From NCBI GenBank assembly GCA_018806985.1, contig JADANN010000188.1:372001-436000 (forward strand): a stretch of 64,000 nucleotides of DNA, given 5' to 3'. Below are positions 23,801-36,700 of the stretch, piece by piece. The DNA is from Angiostrongylus vasorum. Its lineage: Eukaryota; Nematoda; Chromadorea; Rhabditida; Metastrongylidae. Positions within the stretch are counted from its first letter, which is position 1, and every line of letters begins with the position of its first letter. Both the position numbers and the translations under genes were made by a program. The notes beneath the pieces were generated by a model. The model ran no database searches. It saw only the letters and a list, made by a program, of their open reading frames with translations, and was not told the origin of the DNA.

Positions 23801-26800
23801 ATGGTGGCACAACTGACGTCTGCTGAGTCACTAAAGGATGCCGGAAATGATGCTATGAAGAGTGAACAGTGGAAAGAAGCTAACGACTGGTAAGCACTGC
23901 TCTCATTTTCTTTCGTTCGACACTGTAAATGGTACATGTGTTTGTGGATAAGTCGGCACATCGATTTTCGCTTTGGCTTACACTCATTGTTACGTCATTA
24001 GTGTAGTTGGTTTGTTATAGTTGTTGATTTTGATGGTTATGTAGGTCACATTGTTCTGTTCGTTTTTTGTTTGCTAGCTTTAGAGCTTCTATCGGGTTTT
24101 TCTCTAGAAAATTCGTTTCAGTTATACGGATGCGCTGCAGCTTACCACTGTTAATGACAAAACCCTGAGGGCAACTCTCTATCGAAATCGATCCCTATCG
24201 AGATTGAAGCAAGGCGACTTCGAAGGAGCCGAAAGCGACTGCACAAAAGGTATGCTTTGAGCTGTTTGCATACCTTTGAATAGATCCTCGTTTTGAGCTA
24301 TGTTGTCCCTTTGCTGCGTATTTAGCAAGAAAGCGAACCGCCAGGGAAAGTCTTTCCACATGAAACCTGATTCCGATGTTTTCAATACGATAGCTTAGAT
24401 AGTTCTTGAGATCCTGACTTCGAGAGTCCGAATATGTTTGTGTGGCGGAGATAGCAATTTTTTTCATTTGTTGTGTTGGGCAACAGGTCATCTCTATTGA
24501 TGTTGCTCACCGTTTGTCAAACAACAAAATATGTTGGGAATTTGATGGGTATTTCCATGGATTCCTTGGGGCCGGGGCACTGCGATATTCAGCGATCTGA
24601 GTGCACAAATATCTAGCACTTTATATACAACACTAGTGCTCTGATAACTGTTTTCTTCTTCGTCAGTTTTCCGACCTTTAGTGCACTTTAAAAAACTGAC
24701 AACTTGATAAAAGGATAAAAACGATAAAGCTCTCGGCGTTGATTAATCCCCGAGGGATGCGCCATGCATTCGACTTGGTTAAGTATCGTTGGAGGTGATT
24801 AAATGCATATTTGGCCTTTTACAATGACTCGCGGTGGCCTACCGATGTATCGAGCCAGTGCTGCTATCCTCCCAGACAAGTATGGTACCAATTTGCCGAC
24901 CCCGGAGGGATGGAAGGCTTGGTGGACCATAGGCGCGGGGATCGTTTCCACATGTGTGTCGCAATGGCAGACAACTTGATAGGTTTAGAGAATTTCTAAA
25001 GAGTTTTGTTTTTGCTTCCAAGGTTGTTTTCTGTTAAGATTTCCAGACAAGTTGAAAATGACAGTTACAAGCACAAACGATACTTTTGAGGGGAACATCA
25101 TTTTGTCCTGCTCAACAAAAAAGATCCCGGTTTTGTTCAGTCTTCTAGTTACTGAAGATGCGATGCTGGACGTATAAAGCGTAGTTTTAAGGACTAGAAT
25201 GCGGTTTCTGGAATCCGTACAGTCACCATTTCATAGTCGTGAAATAAGAGTCTTGCGCCTTACTGTCGAAGGTTTTTATGGACTCGTGTGGCGCAGTGGT
25301 AGGAGGCGCCCTTCAACACACACACATGGGATCGACGCATTAGGTACCAGAGTTTTCTAGGAGTATAACAGCACTGGTTCGATGCATCGGTAGGCCACCG
25401 CGAGTCGTTTTAAACGCCAGATGTGCATTCAGTCATCTCTAAACGATGCTTAATGAAGCCGAATGCATGGCGCATCCCTCAGGGGATTGATCAACACCGG
25501 AATCTCTGTCATTTTTTAACGGATTTTATCTTAGTGAATAAGATTCGCTATGGCTGGCATATCTTTGCTTAAGGTTGACGTGCTCAGCTGTATCCCGGCA
25601 AGCACCAGTAAACATCAATTTACGTTGGTCCCTAGGTGGTGAAAAGTTACAATTCCACTTTCCCCTGCTTCCAGTTGATCCACGTTGACTCGATAAGTCG
25701 GGGGAACATCTCTCTTGCAGTCAGATCTTTTGAGATATCATATGAATGTCTAGTATTGCCTATTGTTTCTGTTATAATCTATTTTAGCTCTCGAATACAG
25801 TGGATCAGATACGAAGGCACTTTATCGTCGTGCTCTTGCTCGTGAACATCTCGATAATGTTGGGGCGGCATTTAAGGACGCTAAAGAGGCTTTGAGACTT
25901 AGCCCTAAGGACAAATCGATTTCGGAATTGCTTCAACGTCTACTTGTTGCAAATAACGAAAAAGTGAAGAAAGCTACCAGTACGGATAACAAAGTGAAAG
26001 AAATGAGTTACTTGGCATTTGAATGTGGTGCTAAGGACGTGGAACAGAAACTGCAGGCCTTCAACAATCTTCTCGTTCTCGCCAGGGAAACTGAAACTGG
26101 AGCAGCTCGGATTTGGAACGCTGGGAACGTTGTGTCACTTTTGTTAGATGCTGCTGAAGATAATAATGTGCCTTTGAAAATCTCCATTGCAGCTGTGAGA
26201 ATTCTCGACGAACTGATCAAAAACAAAGGAAGGGCTTTACTGTTCTTGTCGATGCATGACCTAGATGGCTTGCGCTCTACACGACGAGTTTGTCGTCTTA
26301 TGTGTGCCAGAGATTCTAAGGAGTATGTCGATGCTGCTGGTTTACTAGTGCAAAAGGAATTTAATGCATTGGCTGGAATGGATCGAGCAAAGGAAATTAA
26401 ACCTGACCCAGAAGTTGCTGAAGCCAACAAACTATGGATTATTCGTGTGATACTGGAGTTACAAGAAATGCTAACTGACAAAGATGTGACCGCTATTGTT
26501 CGTGAAATGGTTGTCGACCTTTTGCTAAAGAACCTGATGCACATGGATGGCGGGATTCCTAGAGGGTGGTCGTGGAAGTTTGTTGAAGATCAAGGACTGT
26601 TGTCGCTTCTGGATGTGGCGTCGCAGATTCCAGAGCAGTGCGACTATCCGGTCTCTCACGAGACTCGACAACATGTTGCGATTTGCCTTCAACGTCTGGA
26701 CGAAGACATGGTTTTCGACTCCAAGAGAATGAAATACAAAGAGAAGGTTGACTGGTTCTTCAACAAACTGATGGCGAGCGCTGTCGACAATAAGGAAGAT

Positions 26801-28456
26801 CGCAGAGTTCGGATAAAATTGGCATCATTATTGATCACTATGCTGCAGGGTCCCGTGGATATCGGTGTGAATCTCGTAACTAATGACCAAGTCACTGCTG
26901 TGATGCTGGAAATGGCTGCTTCATCGGATAGCCTTATGCAGAGTGTTGCTGCAGAGCTCATTGTGATGACAGTAGTAAAGCACGAAAGAGCCACTTCTAT
27001 CTTGAAGGTTGGTTTACCAGTTCTCAGAAAACTATATGAATCCAATGACGAAAACGTTAAAGTGCGAGCCTTAGTAGGTTTATGCAAATGTGCTGCTGCT
27101 GGTGGTGATGATGCTTCTCGTGCTACAATGAACGAAGGAGCTTCTTTGAAACTAGCCCGAACTTGCAAAAAGTTTCTATTGGATTACGGCAAGTGTAGTG
27201 TTGATGTGAGAAGATTCGCTTGTGAGGGACTGTCGTACCTGTCTTTGGACGCGGATGTGAAGGAGTGGATCGCAGAGGACTCGCTTCTTCTTCGGGCGTT
27301 GTTTTGTCTCGCGCAATCTGCCGGACCACTCTGTGTTTTTACTTTGGCAAGTATATATGTGAATCTTACAAATTCTTTCGAGAAACCGGAGGTGAATGAG
27401 GAAATGGTGAAGCTTGCACAGTTCGCCAAACATCATGTGCCAGAGGTTCACCCGAAGGACACTGATGACTACGTAGAGAAGCGTGTTCGTTGTTTAGTAG
27501 AGGAGGGAGCTGTTGCTGCGTGCGTGGTAATTAGCAAAACAGAATCACATAAGGCTCTAGAGCTAATTGCTCGAGCAATGCTTGCGTTCTCGGAAATTGA
27601 AGACTTACGAGGGCGAATAATTAGTGAAGGAGGAACAAAGCTTTGCCTTCGTTTGACAAAAGAAGCAACATCCGAAGGAAAAATTAAGGCTGCGCATGCA
27701 CTAGCGAAGCTTGGAGCTAAGGCTAACCCAGAAATAGCCTTCCCTGGCCAGCGGGCTTATGAAGTTGTTAAGCCATTGTGTCAGCTCTTGCACCCCGATA
27801 TTGAAGGAAGGTCGAATTATGATGCGTTAGTCACACTTACTAATCTAGCAAGTATGAGCGACTCTGTCCGCCGTCGTATCATAAAGGAGAGGGCAGTGCC
27901 AAGCATCGAAGAATTCTGGTTCATGACTGATCACCCCCATCTTCGTGCAGCAGCAGCTGAACTTCTCCTCAATCTGTTGTTTCTGGATGAGTTTTTCGAC
28001 GATACTATTAAGAAAGGGACGGACAAACTGAAGTTGTGGGTCCTATATTCAGCAGAAGATGATGTGCGGTTAGCACGGTGTGCTAATGCAGCTTTCGCCA
28101 TTCTTACACAGGATGTGAATGCGTGCCGTCGCATTTTCGAGGAAATTACGAGTTGGCCAGAAATTCTGAAAGAAATTTCCATGCACGAAGATGCTGAGGC
28201 TCAAGAAAGGGGACTTATGGCAATTGCTAACATCATGGAGAGTGATGAAAAACTTTGCTCTGAAATTATTTCAACCGAATTGTTCCGAGTGCTTATTGCG
28301 ATAGCGAAGATGGAAGCGATGACTGCAGGAAGGAAAGGAGCAATTGATCAAGCAAAGAGAGGTCTTGCAGCAGCCGAGAAGTTTGGTATCGTAAAGCCTA
28401 CCGATAGGGAGATATATGAGAGGACTACAAGGATTTCAACAATACCGAAGCAGTAA
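23801..28456 (+). CDS. unc-45: UNC-45 myosin chaperone (TPR + UCS)
   Basis: Exons 23801-23889, 24122-24249 and 25788-28456 join in phase (carried TG|T, then G|CT) to 962 codons including stop, 961 residues, the usual length for nematode UNC-45. Residues 1-120 form three TPRs, which in this family bind the C-termini of Hsp90/Hsp70; the first has the KxxGN signature (LKDAGNDAMK) and the third reads KALYRRALAREHL. The rest is a long armadillo-like helical repeat: the central domain, then the UCS domain (roughly 520-940), which holds the myosin motor (motifs NLASMSDSVRRRIIKE and NAAFAILTQDVNACRRIFEE). The protein folds and assembles muscle myosin in thick filaments. The third exon is 2669 bases without an intron, while the first two introns are 232 and 1538 bases; intron 2 carries two SINEs in opposite orientation. 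The frame is intact. Confidence 0.97.
24715..24980 (-). repeat. tRNA-derived SINE, copy 4, in unc-45 intron 2
   Basis: Minus orientation. Plus-strand reading runs from tail (AAAGCTCTCGGCGTTGATTA) through CATATTTGGCCTTTTACAAT and GGTACCAATTTGCCGACCCC to the B-box side (GGGGATCGTTTCCACATGTG). The A-box end is eroded. Confidence 0.85.
25274..25510 (+). repeat. tRNA-derived SINE, copy 5, in unc-45 intron 2
   Basis: Head CTCGTGTGGCGCAGTGGTAG (A box TGGCGCAGTGG) and ATGGGATCGACGC (B-box-like) are kept. The stretch between B box and GGTACCAGAG is deleted; the body and tail follow in normal order to GATTGATCAACACC. It ends about 280 bases before exon 3 of unc-45. Confidence 0.85.
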
Positions 28457-30560
28457 CAAGTCCACTCACCATAGTAGTAATTCACATTTTTGTTCCATAT
28501 TCTCGAAATTATGTTTAGGATAACCCAAACTTGACATATTCGCGATTATGTTTGGAAAATGACTGAACATGACCGGCACTAGTGTGCCTTTCCAAATTTA
28601 ACGAAGCATGTCTCAGCTCATAAGAGACTTATTCTCGTACCAACACGGAATTCTTGTTTTATGAAACCTAGGAAACTTGTGTTTCCTAATTTTTTTCTAA
28701 ATTTCCTGAAGTTTTGAGACCATGTGTATATGTAGTGCACACATTCATTTTCTTGGGTTACAGAACTTTTTTGCCACGCGTTATATACTCATTCGATAGT
28801 TAGTCGGAAGCTGTTCATGTCGTCTTGTACACCTAATAATTTATAAAAAAGAGTTTTTAGGAGAGTTCATTTCTTAACGATACACCCTAAAGTACGGAAC
28901 TTAGACACATCGATTGGATACAACATAACAAGCCATCGAGAAGACTTTTATACATGTTATTCAGTTGTGCATATATAACTGACGTCAGCAGAATTGCAAA
29001 TTGTGTGTAAGAGGATCGTAAGTGCGATTTCGTCGATGTTTCGCATTGCATGGTTTAAGGCAGTCCTCAATTTCTACTCGTATACTCTTTCGCTGATGTG
29101 TTGAAAGTTTTCAAGCTATAGCTTTTAAAATTTACCAAAGCACTTTTTTAACACATTCACAACATCTTGGTTACAGAGGTTTTTCGTCGCATTGTATAAT
29201 CCATTCGATAGGTAATCGCAGATCAACGTAGGAGAACTTCCATGATATGAAGTAGTTTCCTAGACCTGGTGGCTTACAAGATAACCTTTCTTGCACAAGT
29301 TCGTTAACCAGTAATTTAACTAACCATTAACTACTACTTCATTTTAGTCACCCTGATGGTTCATGGTTATCGTATGGAATATACGGGTATAAAAAATACC
29401 GAAATAAACTTAACATAGGCTGCAAAATCCTTTCACATGTTGAAAGCGATATGTTTGAGTGATGGACCATAGTAACACGTAATATAAATGATAACATACA
29501 TAGCATTCACACCTAGAGAACGGTAGAGCAAAGTCTCCTCTAAAATATTTTCATGTTCGAAACCGCTCATGCCTTCTAGTAATCGAACAATTACTGATTA
29601 GTGCATCGCAAGTCCGTAAAAAGCTGAAAGTTAGGCATCGTCCGCACGCACGGCCGCTAAACGCCACGTGTCGCAAGTTTGTTAAAAGTTCGGAGGCTTG
29701 GCTAGGCTAACGAAACGAATTGAAGACTACGCACAGAAATCCGCATTTGAGTTCTGATCGATTCTTTAAATGGTATGCCATTATCGACTCTATGAATGCT
29801 GCCCCTTTAGCTATCACAGCAGACAAGCATCCCAGACTTTCTGCTTTTTGTAGTGAGCCATTTAGAGATAGAGTTGCATTTCGGAAATGCATATCACATA
29901 AAAAAATATAAACATAGGGTCAAGGCGTCAAAATTATGTACTTACTAGGGACATATCGAGAAATGTGGTCTTGGTGAAACAATATTGATGGGACACACTA
30001 ACGATATGTGACAGTTCTCTTCTTCGAAGAGAGATCATTCCCGGAAAAATACGCCTGGCATATCCACCGGACCTTGAGAAGAGAGGAAGCGTATGCTGAA
30101 TTGCATAAAAACATTTATTTCATTAGCTACAACGTAGACAAATAATCATAGTCGCTTCGTACATGTGACCAACATTGGTCAATCAGCAAGCAAAAAAAAC
30201 AGGTCACATAACAGTTGTGCTTTGGGATCTTCCCGAGATTACGTGCAATTTGGCACAGGACATCCCCTCATGTCTTTAGAAAGCAGTAAGTGACCACGTG
30301 GAAGAAGGGTCATTTACCTAAGCCATGAAGAAGATTTTTTATGAAATATGAGGAAGCAAACATGTGCGCACTGCTTACTATTTCTCTTGACAGTAAGACA
30401 TCACATTTTTCTCCGCTTCTTCTTCATAACTTTCCTCCAAGGTTTGCTGATTGACGGCGAGTCTCAATTTTATACAATCCCATTGTTTAAGCGGAACTAG
30501 TTATAGACAGCGAGAAAGAGATCAATGGATCGGATAAAATATTAGGAAGTAGTATTGGAT
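28457..30560. other. Intergenic downstream of unc-45
   Basis: Presumed unc-45 3' UTR followed by AT-rich sequence. It has a degenerate direct duplication: GGTTACAGAacTTTTT...CATTCGATAG near 28757-28798 recurs near 29171-29211. No gene recognised. Confidence 0.45.
29440..29665 (+). repeat. Dispersed repeat R1, copy 1
   Basis: GATGGACCATAGTAACA..., CATAGCATTCACACCTAGAG, CGGTAGAGCAAAG and AAAGTTAGGCATCGT parallel the order at 40630-40860 (GACGGACCATAGCAACA..., CGCATAGAGCGATAGAGCGA, AAATTAGGCAACGT). No coding capacity; type unknown. Confidence 0.55.
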
Positions 30561-30599
30561 AAAGAAAATGCCTATTGAATATGAAGAAAGCAAAGATGT

Positions 30600-31420
30600 T
30601 CGCACCATTTCCTCCTACTCCTAACATATGAGCAGTTAGAAACCATCTGGTTGAGGTGTCTACTTATAGCTTTCATCGGTTGTACCAACTGATGATTCCG
30701 TGTTTTGGCGAATCAACCGGTCTAGCGTCGTGAACTGTAGATGTCATGACGATATCTGTCCTATTCTTATACTTCAGCACTACTAAACCACTTCTATTCT
30801 GCTGTACGACGCACCCTCTTCTTCTCGGTTGTGGAGTATCGCCCCATAGGAAGTGTTGTCCTATTTCTTCTGCATTTGCCAACCAGATGAGTTGTTACTT
30901 GGATGAAGGAAGCACTTATACACGAGTTATTTGTATATAAGTGCCTTCCTTCGTCCAAAAATTCTTCCATCAAATTCCTGACCACCGAATCTGCTAGACA
31001 TCGAATTCCTGATGCATCTTTTTCCAGTATACACCAACAGCTTGTGTACGTATTAGCTTTGAGAGCATATTTTTGAATAGCTTGATGCCATACTTATATC
31101 TCTCACATGAGGGATACTACCAGAAGACGACCTTCCCTATAAACATCACGTCTAATTTGTCAATACACGTACATTTGCCAGGCTTTTTTATTGCGGTCGA
31201 GTTCCTATCGGCAAGTTTGACAAGAAGACTAATGTTGTACATTCTGTCTCCTCTATTATGACTTGAATTGACTACAAAGCACAGATATGCTACCATCATT
31301 TCGAATCAATCTGTTAACACTACTTTTTATTCGAGAGAAATGTTGAAGGAATAAGTCGAACTCCAGTACTCCCTTAATTGCAGAAATCTGGCTATACCTG
31401 TCTGAATATACAATCCTGCG
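30600..31420 (-). mobile_element. piggyBac transposase remnant
   Basis: Read on the minus strand and in pieces: KKPGKCTCIDKLDVMFIGKV (the CIDE block of piggyBac transposases, E changed to K), YPSCERYKYGIKLF, NLMEEFLDEGRHLYTNNS and LVGKCRRNRTTLP (family form: LVGTVRKNRR), then GLVVLKYKNRTDIVMTSTVH and KHGIISWYN. The order of blocks is that of the DDE domain. Stops and frame changes separate them, and no terminal TTAA-flanked repeats were found. It is dead, and whether it was an autonomous element or a domesticated copy cannot be told. Confidence 0.7.
30899..30957 (+). repeat. Near-perfect hairpin inside piggyBac remnant
   Basis: Left arm TTGGATGAAGGAAGCACTTA and right arm AAGTGCCTTCCTTCGTCCAA pair over about 24 bp, with one G-T/mismatch, one bulged base and a 2-base bulge near the loop. 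The right arm is the piggyBac coding segment for DEGRHLY; the left arm is an inverted copy of it. Size is in the range of a microRNA precursor, but expression is unknown. Confidence 0.7.
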
Positions 31421-31424
31421 GTTT

Positions 31425-33755
31425 TTTCATCTCTTCAACACTATTGGCTCCCCAAACTTTGTTTTTCTGCTGCCCACTGTCTCGAACTTTTAGTTGCCAA
31501 ATATCAGTTAGAAATAGTTGAAACAAATGAACTGAGCGCTAAAATCAAACAGAAGTCGTTCACAATGTCCTTCTTTTCATCCTCCAGTATCCTGTCCTCG
31601 GTTGATACCGTGATGCCTGATCACTTATTATTTTCACTATCGTTGTCATCGTCATCTGCGTTCATCAGTAGATTCATTGTTATCATCAAATTTTCTTACA
31701 TCCACTCAACCAGTGCTTTTTCCCCATTGATTTCTACAGACCGTCTTCATTACCGTTTAGCTAAAGTTCGTAGACGTGCTGATTGAAGTTCTTCAATCTC
31801 GGACATGCTTCAACTCTAGAATTCAGTCGTTGACCAAATCATAGTGATGGACGGTGACCCTCAGGAGCAGCGAATTATTATTATCAAAGCACGATCCTCA
31901 TAGTAGAATAAGACGGAGTCATTTTCAGTGACAAGATAAACGTCATATAAAGGACTTCCAAAGATACTAACGACAATTGATTAGCTTGATTAGCTTAGTT
32001 TAGAATTGCGAAATAACCACCATATGCAATTCTATGTAACACAAAGAGGAAAATAAATCTGAAGGTTAAGCTTTACCTATACATTTGACTTTTCCAGCTG
32101 TCTGTATTGTGGGATTAGGTTTGTTTGCCGTACAAGAGCACTGCTCATTGGTTGTGATGTAAGCGCTTCATGCACTGTTGGCACTATAAAGTGGTGTGTT
32201 GAAAATATCACGACGAATCGCTATAAGTGAAAGTAGAACGAAAAAGGGCAAGTAAGAAGACCACTTACCCGTTGATCCCTGAAGGGTGACGGCATGGTGC
32301 ACTTGAAGTGATGTAGGGATGTCTTATTAGAAATTAAGAAAGCAGAAAATGTTAAAACATGTGGTGTTGAACAAAATCTAAATATGATGTATAAAACTCA
32401 TAGTAAACGTGTACTAATTAGAAACTTGAAGAGAAGAATGAACAGTAAGTCTAGCAAGGATGCTACTAACTTCTATAGGCGTGTTGAGTCCTCAACTCCT
32501 CAAATTTCTTTGTCTTCGAAAAAGTATTGGAAATGTTAGCAAGAACTGCATCGTCCTTTTATTTCAGATATGCAAACTTCTATTTTCAAACAAGAATCGA
32601 TTGTTCTTTCATTTGATGTCGATAGGATCCTTAATAGCGCAAAGAATATACAAATGTCGTATCAATAAAGAATGATTAAATTATGCTATGCGTTGAAAGG
32701 AATGTGGTTGGATGGTTGACAATAGTAAAACTTAGTGCATAATGTACACACATAAGCAATGGAGCAAGCTCTATTTAGTAGGATTGTTAAGTTCCTAACC
32801 CGGCCAAGTCTTTTTCCTAGTTAATGAAAAGGACTTAGACGCTACCGAAAAGTCGGCACAGTGGCCGATACTGATCGTTTGAATCGCGGACGATAGTAGC
32901 CATTCGGGGAGGCAAAGAAAAATCGCTCACAGTTCGATGGGAGAGATATGCTAGACGCTATTCGTCCTTTGTACGTTAACTAGGTTTATAACTAAACTAA
33001 TTGTTTAGAGAAATCTCTTAGCCATAAAGAGTAGATTACTCTACAAGGCTGTGAAAATGCTGAAAAGTTTCAGGGCGCGGAAAACTGTCGGCTGTTGTCG
33101 AAAAACCATCATAATCGCGTCAAAACACAAGCGTAAAAGCGCGGCAGGGACATCAGAAGTGTTTATTTGTTTGAGGCATACGAGATTTCATTTCTTGTTG
33201 TTTTTGTGGCTTGCTCATTTTAAGAGCTTTATTCTTTGTATAGCTGAATATTAACTGCTCAAGTACTGTAGTGCCTCAGAAACTTAATAACTTGATATAT
33301 ACCTCAGTACTTTTTTCGACTATAATAAAGATTTGAAGTGAAGACAAGGAAGATTATGCACAAATTCATTCATATTCTTCGTAATGCAGCTCAAATACCC
33401 TGAGGATCTCATGGAGAACGTTGGAAGCACTCGGTATGACGGAGTATAAGTAAGAATTTCTCGTAGAGGATTCAAGTTCTTGGCAATCAAATACGGTCAG
33501 AAAAAAAACAAACGTGAACACTAAGTAGTGACAACTACACTGAAACGACAAGAGGTATGGCTCTTAGTAGTTTAAATTCTAAGTGAAAGAGCAGTGACGA
33601 CGTCGGGCACCACTTGCGAGATAGCAGCTTTTGCGTAAAGCTTCGGCCCATCTGAAATACGCCTATGCCGAATATGCTTTCATGTGGAACCGTTATTACT
33701 CTTAGGGACTAAATAATTAAAAAAGAAGGCTGAATGCATGACCCAAAGCTGCGGG
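31425..33755. other. No gene recognised
   Basis: AT-rich, with only short open frames. A strong acceptor (TTTGACTTTTCCAG, ending about 32098) is followed by a short open stretch but no recognisable domain or matching donor; I did not call an exon. Confidence 0.45.
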
Positions 33756-33759
33756 ATCT

Positions 33760-36700
33760 TCAGTGGTAAGAGTTTTCACGTTTGACACAACTGAGTTGTA
33801 GCCACATAGGAATGAACCTTATGGTCGTCATCTCGTTAATCGTCAAGTGACTCGGGCAAGCATCAATAAAGCTACTTGTCCTTCTCGTATGCAAGAGTGG
33901 CCCAATGGGTCCTGCCCACCTCAGGGACTCGCTAAGCATCATGTCCCTCTTCTAGGGTTTTCATGAACAACTCTGACCATCGGGCTAGTGGTCTTTCTGC
34001 TGCGCGTTTGACATCCCAAGCAATCCAGTTGCTATCGAATCTTGTCCATCGGTTATCATTCAGGCGCATTACATGTCCGTCCCACGTTATCTTCAACAAA
34101 TTGGCATCTTCGATTTTTGATCATCGACATAGGTGGGAAACTCGAATCTCCTCTCTCATTTGCGTGGTACAGGATATTCTCAGCGTCCTCCTTTCGACTG
34201 CGCGTTCAACAAGGATGACTGACCTTCAATCCCGCTTACGCAGCGACCACGTTTCTGACGCATACGTTAAGGCAGGAATAATCGTGGAGTCGAAAAGGTG
34301 AGCACGGAGTCGGGTGTTCTTTGTTCTTTTCACTACATGTTCGATGCTTTGAAAGTTCCCTAGCTCTCGTTTCCTTCTGCGCAACTCTGGAGCGAAGTCG
34401 TTCATCATGTTGATTTCCCGATTTAGATAGACGTAGCTGAAACAATCGAAGATATACATTCCTTTGAGCATGAATGTGGCATACGTAACCAATCTGTTCC
34501 TCACTAACATTGTTTTTGTGAAATTCAGTCGAAGATCAGTCTTTCCAAAAGTCGGCTAGCATTCGTTAAGCCTGGCTACTGCTAGGTTATAAGAACGATG
34601 TCACCACCGATGCGAAGGTGATGTAATTGCCGACCACTCATTTTTCACTCTTACGTGCATTCTAATGTTCGGATAACGTTCTGGAGGTTAGTAGTAATTC
34701 ATTTTGGCGTCATAGTAAAGCCATCCCTAATCTCTCTTTTGACGTCTATGTTAATGTCGTTTCAGAATGGTAGTATTTTTGTTGTGAAGTTTTTCATACA
34801 GCTTACGAAGAATCCTTGTAATTCCATGATTGCTTTTATGTAAAATGAGTCAGAGGCTTTCTTTAATTCGACGAAACTGAGACAGAGCGGTCTCTTATAC
34901 TCTGGCGAGTCTTCTTACATTATGGATATGGTCCGTCGTACTGAATCCTTTTCGAAACACTACCTGCTCAAATGGCTGTTCTTGGCCCAGTGTTCTGTCA
35001 ATCCTGGTAACTCGTGGTGACTATTTTATAGAGGTCAGACAGTGCGCAGATTTACCGACAGTTACCGATACCGTACCATTACCCTTTTTGAGTAGAAACA
35101 CGGTGTTACTAATCTTACATTTAACAGGAGCAATGCATTTTAATAGGTAACATGTGAAGAGCCGAGCCAGTGTGCTGATGAGAAATAACGGAGGGTTGTT
35201 CAGGTGTTCAGATCTTATCCCTGTCCGTCGCTGGTGTTGTTCGATTTTCACCGACGAAATATCATGTAGGATTTTGGTAGAGAGAACAGCTAGGGACGAC
35301 ATATCTATCCATCCTCTTTTTATTTGATATGCAAGTAGAAGAGGTAGAAGGACGCGGCTATTGAAGAGGTACATGTAGTAATCGTGAATGACTTCATCCA
35401 CTGCCTTTCTGAAAGCTATAACTTATCCATCAGGGAAAGAAAAATACAATCATTTTAATTTTGTAACTGACGAAGCTTCGTTGGGCTTTGCAAATGCATT
35501 GCTACTCCTTTGTCTTTCAGATCTTTTATGGCCCATTTGCATTGTTTTACAAGTTCGGACGTGAGTTGATTTGCAGCTGATGCGATTCCATACTGTATCG
35601 GCTTGAGTGGTTCTGGAAACAGACGTCTCTTGATGACTTTAGAACTCTCAGCTTTCATAGTGCTAACGTGAAGATGTTGAATGAACCGATCGTATTCTTC
35701 GCCGATGTTATCCAGGATGGTGCCTTACCCGCTGCCCAGCAGTGATCTATATAAATCTTATCCAAATAAATCCCAGTTTATGGTGGACTAGGGCGCGTGT
35801 GGCGCAGTTGTCGGAGGCGCCCTACAATGCACATGGGACCAAAACATTCGCCCAAGCCCACTAAGCCTTTCATCCCTCCGGGGTCGGCAAATTAGAACCA
35901 GACTTGTCTGGGAGGATACCAGCACTGACTCGGTACATCGGTTGGCCATCGCAAGTAAAGGCCAGACATGCATTCAGTCACCTCCAACGATGCTTAATGA
36001 AGTCGAACACATGGCGCATCCCTCAGGGATTGATCAACGCTGGAGGCTTTTTATCCTTTTTTGTGGTGGTTTTCGGATCTGGTTTTTTGAATTTAGCGGC
36101 TTTCTCTTTTTCGTGAAAAATGAAATTTTGCGCGAAGGAGGAGATGGTGTGATCCTGTGCAGAATTTTGGAAGAACAGCGACATCAGTTAGGCAAAACCT
36201 TCGATTTAGTATGATGTGGTTTACTTTCGTTATGGAACTCTCCACTGGGAGACTTCCACGTCAAATGGTGAGAAGAGTGCTTCTGGAGTTGTGGGTTACT
36301 ATGAGTGAGCTTGAGCGTTATGATAAACTCAAACAGTAGTTCACCCTGCTCTTTCCATTCTAATCCGTGGATCTCAGTGTGATGTTGTTCAGAAGTTCTT
36401 CTGGGTCCAATTTTAGCGATAAAATTTCCAATAATGGCTAATAGAATGTATGTTCTTCGCTGTAGAACTTCTCCAAGTCCCTGTAGAACGCTTCGACTTC
36501 GTCTTCATCATAGATAAATGGTGGTGCGTAGACGATGAAAGTTGTCAAAGTCGGTATTGATTCACATCAATTCAACCGTATACGTCCGATTCGGGTTGTT
36601 AGTTGTTCAAATGAATCGGTCTTTATGGCAAAACTCGTACCGACGAGAAAGCCGACGCCGCCGACTCCTATTTTTTTCGCATACTCCGAGGAATAGCTGT

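Noticed and set aside
26008..28182. Long antisense open frames within unc-45
   Set aside because: Mirror products of the strongly codon-biased unc-45 exon.
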